From JAYPWI01 sp038135065 (GTDB lineage: Bacteria > Actinomycetota > Acidimicrobiia > Acidimicrobiales > Poriferisodalaceae), in NCBI GenBank assembly GCA_038135065.1, contig JAYPWI010000002.1, positions 62,001 to 126,000 of the forward strand: a DNA stretch of 64,000 nt, read 5' to 3'. The notes beneath the pieces were generated by a model that was not told where the DNA came from, did not search any database, and saw only the letters and a program-made list of their open reading frames with translations. Each line of letters starts with the position of its first letter. Positions within the stretch are counted from its first letter, which is position 1. Position numbers and translations under genes: made by a program. This document shows, piece after piece, positions 58,677-64,000 of the stretch.

Positions 58677-59794
58677 ATGGTCACCAGGCCGAACTGCTTG
58701 TCGGCGCGATGGAGCTCGTGGACCGCCTTGGTGAGCAGGATCGATCCGGTACCGCCGAGGGGGTGGCCCAGGGCGATGGCGCCACCGTTCGGGTTCACGA
58801 TGTCCATGTTGGGGTTGAGCTCACGGGCCCAGGCGAGCACCACGGCCGCAAAGGCCTCGTTGATCTCGACCACGTCGATATCCGAGATCGACATGTTGTT
58901 CCGCTCGAGCAGGTGGTGGGTTGCGTCGATCGGACCGGTGAGCATCAGGACCGGGTCACTGCCTTGCAGGCAGGTGTCGACGATCCGCGCCAAGGGACGA
59001 AGGCCAAGCTCGTCGGCACGCTCCCTGGTCATGAGGAGTACAGCGCCAGCCCCGTCGCTGATCTGGCTGGACGAACCCGCTGTGTGAACTCCACCCTCCA
59101 TCACCGTTGCGAGCCCAGCCAGACCTTCGGCCGTGGTCGGTCGGATGCCGCCATCCCGAGTCACCGTGTGGGTCTCCCCGGTCGGGTTGCCCTCGTCATC
59201 GAGCACGGGGGCTTGGATGGGCACGATCTGGGTGCCGAAGCGGTCCTCTTCCCAGGCCTGGGCGGCCAGGGTCTGGCTCCGTAGGCCGAACTCGTCGGCC
59301 TCTTCGCGACTGATGTTCCACTTCTTGGCCATCATCTCGGCCCCTTGGAACTGGGTCGTGTACTCGTAGTACTCCTTGTAGCGCCCGGTGGCCGTCCGCG
59401 TTCCCTTGCGGTAGCTCGAACCCATCGGGTTGCGGGTCATCGACTCGACGCCGCAGCCCACGGCGGCGTCCACTACTCCGGCCGCAACGAGCCCATATGC
59501 GAGGTTGACGGCCTGCTGGCTCGATCCGCACTGGGCGTCGACGGTGGTGGCTGCGACGCCCAGTGGCATGCCGGCTCCGAGCCAGGCGGTGCGTGCGATG
59601 TTGGCCGTCTGCTCGCCGGCCTGGCTCACACAGCCGCCCACTACCTGGCCGACGTTGGAAGGATCGATACCACTGCGTTCGATCAGGGCTGACTGGATGT
59701 CGCTGAGGAGGTCGGTCGGATGGACTGAACTCAGCTCGCCGTTCCGGCGACCAACAGGCGAACGAACGGCTTCCACGATGACGATCTCTGACAT
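58628..59794 (-). CDS. Acetyl-CoA acyltransferase (thiolase)
   Basis: A 388-residue thiolase that cleaves or forms 3-oxoacyl-CoA. The nucleophilic Cys is in VDAQCGSSQQA, EINEAFAAV is the conserved helix, the catalytic His is in GHPLGGTG, and the second Cys in CCGGGLGTG. It is a full-length FadA-like or steroid-degrading FadA5-like member. ATG 59794 was chosen over ATG 59803 because the extra residues are not conserved in the family. It follows two short ORFs on the same strand, and its neighbours on the other strand are oxidoreductase, hydratase and CoA transferase genes. Confidence 0.92.
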   Translation of the reverse strand: MSEIVIVEAVRSPVGRRNGELSSVHPTDLLSDIQSALIERSGIDPSNVGQVVGGCVSQAGEQTANIARTAWLGAGMPLGVAATTVDAQCGSSQQAVNLAYGLVAAGVVDAAVGCGVESMTRNPMGSSYRKGTRTATGRYKEYYEYTTQFQGAEMMAKKWNISREEADEFGLRSQTLAAQAWEEDRFGTQIVPIQAPVLDDEGNPTGETHTVTRDGGIRPTTAEGLAGLATVMEGGVHTAGSSSQISDGAGAVLLMTRERADELGLRPLARIVDTCLQGSDPVLMLTGPIDATHHLLERNNMSISDIDVVEINEAFAAVVLAWARELNPNMDIVNPNGGAIALGHPLGGTGSILLTKAVHELHRADKQFGLVTMCCGGGLGTGTLIERI

Positions 59795-59832
59795 GGGGGG
59801 CATGCTACCTGGGCCGACTTGACCGGTGCGGG

Positions 59833-60090
59833 CTAGGCCGCATCCAGGTCGATGTCAGGAAGCGGAGCGGCCGCCCCGAGGGCAGCACGAGCTGCCGCGA
59901 TGCCCTGACGACCCAGATCCCTGGTGCGTCGGTCCAGTCGCCGAGGACGGGCCGGGAGTTCGGCGAGAGACAACTGTCGATGCATGAGTTCAGTGTCGCC
60001 AGGGGGTGGGACATTCAGTTGTCGAGAACCTCCCTGGGCCGGTGGGCAGTCGGCCGCCGGGGTGGGGGAAACGCCTGCGAGGGCCATCAT
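59833..60090 (-). CDS. Small protein with RLDxxTRxxGRxGIA motif (second of pair)
   Basis: An 85-residue frame starting at ATG 60090, which overlaps the stop of the preceding short ORF as ATGA. An internal ATG at 59985 would give a 50-residue protein beginning MHRQLSLAEL. Residues near the end, RRLDRRTRDLGRQGIAAARA, match the neighbour's RLDDDTRRRGRAGIATARA, so the two are tandem relatives. The motif looks like a basic amphipathic helix. No known function; possible nucleic-acid or protein-docking element. The thiolase gene begins 39 bp downstream. Confidence 0.55.
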   Translation of the reverse strand: MMALAGVSPTPAADCPPAQGGSRQLNVPPPGDTELMHRQLSLAELPARPRRLDRRTRDLGRQGIAAARAALGAAAPLPDIDLDAA

Positions 60091-60248
60091 GCAGCCTCGG
60101 CTGGGTGGGCGACAGCAGCGGCAGCGAGAACGGCGCGGGCGGTTGCGATGCCGGCCCGACCGCGACGCCGGGTGTCGTCGTCAAGGCGCCATGAGGGCAT
60201 CAAGGTCTCGAGGGGCGTGGTGGCGGCGAGGCGAAGCTGACCTGTCAT
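60087..60248 (-). CDS. Small protein with RLDxxTRxxGRxGIA motif (first of pair)
   Basis: A 53-residue frame from ATG (60246-60248) to TGA (60087-60089). It begins MTGQLRLAATTPLETL, then WRLDDDTRRRGRAGIATARA and an Ala-rich end. The motif from RLD to TARA is shared with the next ORF, which overlaps it by ATGA, and that repeated similarity is the main reason to think it is real. It is shorter than most annotation cut-offs. No ribosome site is obvious. Confidence 0.5.
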   Translation of the reverse strand: MTGQLRLAATTPLETLMPSWRLDDDTRRRGRAGIATARAVLAAAAVAHPAEAA

Positions 60249-60334
60249 GTAGCGAACGATGACGCAGGGGTGGGACAGCGAACAACGCTCGTGACCTAAC
60301 CTGCCCTGCAGTTCTTCGACCCCGGGAATCGTCC

Positions 60335-61300
60335 ATGGAACCTCGGTACGGCATCACCGTCCCCTTCGACCGTCCGCTGCACGAACAGGCCGACCTGTAC
60401 GAGGAGTTCGAGGATCTGGGCTACACCGACCTCTGGAGCTCCGAGGCCGACGGGGCCGACGGGTTCACCCCGTTGATCCTGGGGTCGCAGTGGGCGCCCT
60501 CGATGCGCTTAGGGGTGGCGATCATTCCCGCCTACACGAGGGGACCGGCCTTGATGGCCCAGTGCGTGGCCTCGCTGTGCGACGCAGCCCCTGGCCGGTT
60601 CGTCATGGGGATCGGGTCGTCGTCCAACGTCATCGTCGAGAACTGGAACGGCATCGCCTTCGACGAGCCGTATCGGCGCACCCGGGACATGGTGAGGTTC
60701 TTGCGGGCGGCCCTGACCGGGGAGAAGGTCACAGGGAGCTACCAAGGTTTTGACGTCAACGGTTTCACCCTGCGGCGGGTTCCCGAACAGCAACCGCCAA
60801 TCCTCATCGCGGCGCTGCGGGAGGGCATGCTCCGGTTGGCCGGCCGGGAGGGTGACGGGGCCATCATCAACTGGCTCTCAGCCGACGACGTAGCCACCGT
60901 GGCTCCCCACGTTGCGGCCGGTGGGGCCGACAAGGAGATCGTGGCCCGGATCTTCGTGTGCCCCAATCCTGATGCCGACACGGTTCGGGCCCAGGCCAAG
61001 CGCAATATCGCCGCCTACCTCAACGTGCCCGTGTATCGGGCCTTCCACGAGTGGTTGGGTAGGGAAGAACTGCAGCCCATGTGGGACCACTGGGCGGCCG
61101 GGGATCGCAAGGCGGCGCTCGATGCCATCCCCGACTCGGTGGTGGACGAACTCTTCGTGCACGGCACGCCCGAACAGTGCCGCGAACACCTGGACCGCTA
61201 CCACGCCAACGGGGTGACCACCTCGGCCATCGCCATCAGCCCCTTCGGGGGTATCGACCCGGTGCAGGCCGCTCGCGACCTCGCCCCCGCTCACCGCTGA
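60335..61300 (+). CDS. F420-dependent LLM-class oxidoreductase
   Basis: A 321-residue luciferase-like TIM-barrel protein. The N-terminus GITVPFDRPLHEQADLYEEFEDLGYTDLWSSEADGADGF, RLGVAIIPAYTRGPALMA and GRFVMGIGSSS are typical of actinobacterial F420-dependent enzymes (F420 rather than FMN, by family). It would reduce or oxidise an unknown substrate with F420H2, consistent with the cofC gene at 26 kb. The start is ATG 60335; TAACCT at 60298-60303 could be its -10. The next gene, 22 bp downstream, is an enoyl-CoA hydratase, suggesting acyl or steroid catabolism. Confidence 0.88.
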   Translation: MEPRYGITVPFDRPLHEQADLYEEFEDLGYTDLWSSEADGADGFTPLILGSQWAPSMRLGVAIIPAYTRGPALMAQCVASLCDAAPGRFVMGIGSSSNVIVENWNGIAFDEPYRRTRDMVRFLRAALTGEKVTGSYQGFDVNGFTLRRVPEQQPPILIAALREGMLRLAGREGDGAIINWLSADDVATVAPHVAAGGADKEIVARIFVCPNPDADTVRAQAKRNIAAYLNVPVYRAFHEWLGREELQPMWDHWAAGDRKAALDAIPDSVVDELFVHGTPEQCREHLDRYHANGVTTSAIAISPFGGIDPVQAARDLAPAHR

Positions 61301-61322
61301 TCATCACCCATCGAGGAGAACC

Positions 61323-62111
61323 ATGGAACTGCAGAACGTCCTGTACGAGGTACGCGATGGCGTCGCCCACGTGCGCCTCAACCGGCCCGGGGGGGCCAAT
61401 GCCCTCAATCCGGCTCTGTCGAGGGATCTGCGCGAGGTCATGCTGGCCATCCAGTTCGATGACGCGGTCAAGGCGGTGTCGGTGACCGCCGAAGGGCGAG
61501 TGTTCTGCGCCGGGGGAGACCTCAAGGAGTTCCACGAAGCGGGGGACGGCCTGCCTCACCTCGCCTCGGACATGCTGGTCGACTTCCACGGGGCCATCTA
61601 CAAGATGAACCGGATGGCCAAGCCGTTCGTGGCCGGTGTCAACGGAGCGGCCGGGGGCGCAGGGATGTCGATCGTCAGCGCCTTCGACCTCGTCGTGGCC
61701 GGAGAGTCGGCGAAGTTCACCATGGCCTACACCCGGGCTGGGGTGACCCCTGATGGCACCTCCACCTATTTCGTGGCCCGTCATATCGGGCTGCGCCGCA
61801 TGCTCGAGCTGACCCTCACCAACCGGGTGCTGTCGGCCGCCGAGGCCCTCGAATGGGGGTTCGTCAACCAGGTGGTGGCCGACGACGAGGTCGACGACGC
61901 CTGTGCGGCCCTGGCCCAACAACTGGCAGACGGACCGGCGTGGGCTCTGGGGAACGCCAAGCGCATCGTCTACGAGGGCTACGAGAGCACCCTCGAGGAG
62001 GCAGGCGAGCTGGAGGGGGTCACCATCGCCGCCGCAATGGGTACCGCCGATGGGCGGGAGGGGATTGCCGCCTTCGTGGAGAAGCGGGCCCCCAACTTCG
62101 GCGCCTCCTGA
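61323..62111 (+). CDS. Enoyl-CoA hydratase/isomerase family protein
   Basis: A 262-residue crotonase-fold protein. VRLNRPGGANALNPAL, CAGGDLKEFHEAG (oxyanion-hole Gly), GAAGGAGMSIVSAFDLVVAGESAKFTMAYTRAGVTPDG and EALEWGFVNQVV are typical. At the first catalytic-Glu position of hydratases the sequence reads AGMS and at the second TPDG, so classic hydratase chemistry is uncertain; isomerase or another crotonase activity is possible. ATG 61323 follows GAGGAGAACC. It converges with the CoA transferase gene. Confidence 0.87.
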   Translation: MELQNVLYEVRDGVAHVRLNRPGGANALNPALSRDLREVMLAIQFDDAVKAVSVTAEGRVFCAGGDLKEFHEAGDGLPHLASDMLVDFHGAIYKMNRMAKPFVAGVNGAAGGAGMSIVSAFDLVVAGESAKFTMAYTRAGVTPDGTSTYFVARHIGLRRMLELTLTNRVLSAAEALEWGFVNQVVADDEVDDACAALAQQLADGPAWALGNAKRIVYEGYESTLEEAGELEGVTIAAAMGTADGREGIAAFVEKRAPNFGAS

Positions 62112-62134
62112 GCCGCTGCGTCGCCGCGAGGCTC

Positions 62135-64000
62135 CTATTCCAAGCATCCCTCGGCAGCCAGATCGGCGATGCGATCGGCGTCGTAGCCCAACAGGTCGGT
62201 GAGCACCTCGAAGGTGTGCTGACCCATGGTCGGCCCGGCCCACCGGGGGCCGTAGGGGGAACGAGACAGGGTGAAGGCAGGGGCCTCCACGAAGGACGTG
62301 CCAAAGCTGGGGTGGGGCACCTCGCGGAAGTGCTGGCGGTGAACGAGTTGGGGGTCCTCGATGCACCCCGTGGAGTTCTGGACCCGGTGGGCGGGGACCC
62401 CGACCCCCTGCAACAGGTGCTGGAGTTGATCGGCGTCCTGGAGGGCCGCCCACTCGGCGACGAGGTCCTCGAGTTCTCCGGCCCGCGCAAGCCGTTCGGC
62501 CACCTCCAGCAGCTGCAGGTCTTCCCGACCCATCAGCCCGGCCAGGTTCTGCCACTGGATGTCGGTCTCGCATGCGATGGCGATCCATTGGTCCCCACCT
62601 GCCGGTGCAGTGGCCACCACGCAGTGCGGGGCACAGAGGAGGTCGGCGTTGCCCAGTCGGCCCGCCGGTCGGTCGTGCAGGTCATCGTCCAACAGCAGGG
62701 GGGCGATGAGCTGCATCGCCGATTCCATCTGGGAGAAATCGATGAACTGGCCCTCCCCGGTTGCTTCCCGATGCTCGAGGGCTGCGAGCAGGGCCGAGAC
62801 GGTGAAGCGGGGGCTCGTGTAGTCGGTGTAGGCCGTATAGGGCCCGGCCGGCATCCGGTCGGGCCACCCGGTGATCGGATAGAAGCCGGCGAACGAGGCG
62901 CCCGCCGTCCCGAACCCGGGGTAGTCGCACAGGGGACCGTCGTTGCCCATCAGACAGCTCGACAACACGATGATCGACGGGTTGACGGCGGCCAGATCGT
63001 CGTAGGTCAACCGCATCTTTCGAACGGCCCGGGGGGTGAAGGACTGGGTGACCACGTCGGCCCATCGCACCAGGTCCTCCAGCACCTCCCGTGAACCGGG
63101 TACCGAGAGGTTCAGCTGCAGGTGGAGCTTGCCCGCGTTCGGGGAGTGATACTGCAGGGAGCCCTCGAAGTCGCCGTCCTCGCCCCGGAACGGGTTTGCC
63201 GCCCTGAGCAGTTCGGGCCTGGTTTCCGATTCGACCCTCACCACCGTGGCCCCGAAGTCGGCCAGGGTTCTGGTGGCTCCGGGTCCGGCCAGGGCCCACA
63301 TCAGGTCGAGCACCTTGATGCCATCCAAGGGACGTCCGTCGGAGCGGTCGGTCGCCGGAGCCTGGCTGGCCCGAGGTCGTGGTGCGCCGAGTATCTCTGC
63401 GGTGTGTTCCCCGATCGAGGGTGGTGGGCCACCAGGTGTGAGGGGAGAGCCCGTCAACCGGGCGAAGGGTCCGGGGAGTCGCGACGGGGTGGATCGCCCC
63501 GGCACTTCGACCGGATCCCAATAGGTGCGGGCGGCGAGGTGGTCCATGTCGAGGAGGTCCCTCGTCGTGGTGATGGGGGCGATGAGAGCCCCCTGGGCGA
63601 TGGACTCGTTGAACAACGCCTCCTTGGTCCTCGCCCCAACGAACGCCTCGACCACGGCCCCAGCTTCGGTGAGGACATCGAGCCCGGCCCTCCCCTCGAT
63701 CACGTCCATCGCGTAGTCGACCCAGTTCCGGCGGGCCAGGTGTTCGGGGCATGCCCCCTCGGCGGCCATCCAGGCGAAGAGTCGGTTGGTGTAGGGCCCA
63801 ATCACGTTGCCGAACAACCACGTCACGTTGACGTAGCCATCGGCGCAGGGGTACACGAAGCGGAGCTTGAACGGCCCGAGCTCGAGTCCGCCGGCCACCC
63901 GCTTGGCCTCGGGTGAGCCCACCAGGGAGTTCATCATCGAGAACTGGGCACAGCTGATGAGGGCCTGCTGGACCGACACGTCGACGTGCTGGCCGAGGCC
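62135..64000 (-). CDS. Two-domain CoA transferase (CaiB/BaiF family III), 5' end outside window
   Basis: At least 621 residues, open to the right edge. The frame continues upstream of GTG 63979 as GLGQHVDVSVQQA, a normal CaiB interior, so the start is beyond the window. Two family III CoA-transferase domains are fused: the first ends near residue 200, and the second starts at LDGIKVLDLMWALAGPGATRTLADFGATVVRVES and runs through the typical YDDLAAVNPSIIVLSSCLMG and ATGEGQFIDFSQMESAMQ. Such enzymes swap CoA between acids such as succinate and an acyl substrate. Typical single-domain members are about 400 residues, so the full protein is probably about 800. Confidence 0.88.
   Translation of the reverse strand, partial: GLGQHVDVSVQQALISCAQFSMMNSLVGSPEAKRVAGGLELGPFKLRFVYPCADGYVNVTWLFGNVIGPYTNRLFAWMAAEGACPEHLARRNWVDYAMDVIEGRAGLDVLTEAGAVVEAFVGARTKEALFNESIAQGALIAPITTTRDLLDMDHLAARTYWDPVEVPGRSTPSRLPGPFARLTGSPLTPGGPPPSIGEHTAEILGAPRPRASQAPATDRSDGRPLDGIKVLDLMWALAGPGATRTLADFGATVVRVESETRPELLRAANPFRGEDGDFEGSLQYHSPNAGKLHLQLNLSVPGSREVLEDLVRWADVVTQSFTPRAVRKMRLTYDDLAAVNPSIIVLSSCLMGNDGPLCDYPGFGTAGASFAGFYPITGWPDRMPAGPYTAYTDYTSPRFTVSALLAALEHREATGEGQFIDFSQMESAMQLIAPLLLDDDLHDRPAGRLGNADLLCAPHCVVATAPAGGDQWIAIACETDIQWQNLAGLMGREDLQLLEVAERLARAGELEDLVAEWAALQDADQLQHLLQGVGVPAHRVQNSTGCIEDPQLVHRQHFREVPHPSFGTSFVEAPAFTLSRSPYGPRWAGPTMGQHTFEVLTDLLGYDADRIADLAAEGCLE

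Noticed and set aside
1..64000. CRISPR array, insertion sequence, prophage or integrative element
   Set aside because: No regularly spaced direct repeats, transposase, integrase, phage structural gene or terminal inverted repeat was found by reading both strands.

Overview
This 64 kb window is GC-rich bacterial chromosome from an actinomycete, most likely a member of the Acidimicrobiia or a related environmental lineage. The support is the mycothiol-type amidase (Mca), the F420 enzyme CofC with an F420-type oxidoreductase, the actinobacterial regulator pair PafB/PafC, the ImuA'/ImuB/DnaE2 mutasome, lipoprotein-rich exported proteins, and tRNAs that encode their CCA ends. The placement below phylum is inference. 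A run of ten N at 12136-12145 shows that this is a draft scaffold. No insertion sequence, prophage, CRISPR array, rRNA or plasmid function was seen.

Layout. 1-3 kb: the end of an unknown gene, two MDMPI/DinB-like proteins and gltX, followed by tRNA-Gln(CUG). 3.2-12.8 kb: a branched-chain amino acid type ABC importer with one ATPase pair (LivG/LivF), two permease pairs and two paralogous binding lipoproteins, followed by a DUF3179 lipoprotein and tRNA-Glu(CUC). 14.7-18 kb: a MatB-like acyl-CoA synthetase facing glpD, which has a possible 29-residue membrane protein gene just upstream. 18.2-24.8 kb: pafB-pafC, a DEDDy exonuclease, a hexapeptide acyltransferase, an EEP-family nuclease, a DNA methyltransferase with an extra C-terminal domain plus an overlapping small gene, and a TauE/SafE permease. 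25-32.6 kb: HU, cofC with a PIG-L deacetylase, a large unknown protein resembling six-hairpin glycosidases, a pentapeptide-repeat lipoprotein, RNase HII, an acyl-CoA dehydrogenase and an Nfu-N-like protein.

32.6-43.3 kb: a damage-inducible mutagenesis module in two parts, imuA'-imuB and dnaE2. Each part is preceded by the same 14-bp LexA palindrome inside a recognisable promoter. Between them, on the other strand, lie an M15 peptidase with a coiled coil, a small membrane protein and two tandem amidases. 43.3-49.5 kb: assorted genes, ending with a SLC41/MgtE-type transporter and a duplicated PhoU-RCK_C protein. 49.5-54.2 kb: a complete 2-oxoacid dehydrogenase operon (E1alpha, E1beta, E2, E3), probably for branched-chain oxoacids. 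This may functionally complement the importer at the other end of the window. 54.2-58.7 kb: a SPFH/NfeD pair, mca with an SCP2 protein, a YdjC-like protein and a membrane-anchored thermonuclease. 58.6-64 kb: lipid or acyl-CoA metabolism (thiolase, F420-type oxidoreductase, enoyl-CoA hydratase, two-domain CoA transferase cut by the window edge), with two short related ORFs upstream of the thiolase.

Across the window many start codons lie 6-9 nt after a TANNNT hexamer and have no Shine-Dalgarno site, so leaderless transcription appears common. This pattern was used to choose several starts. Neighbouring genes often overlap as ATGA, TGATG or GTGA. Strong GC-rich hairpins without U tracts mark several transcript ends.
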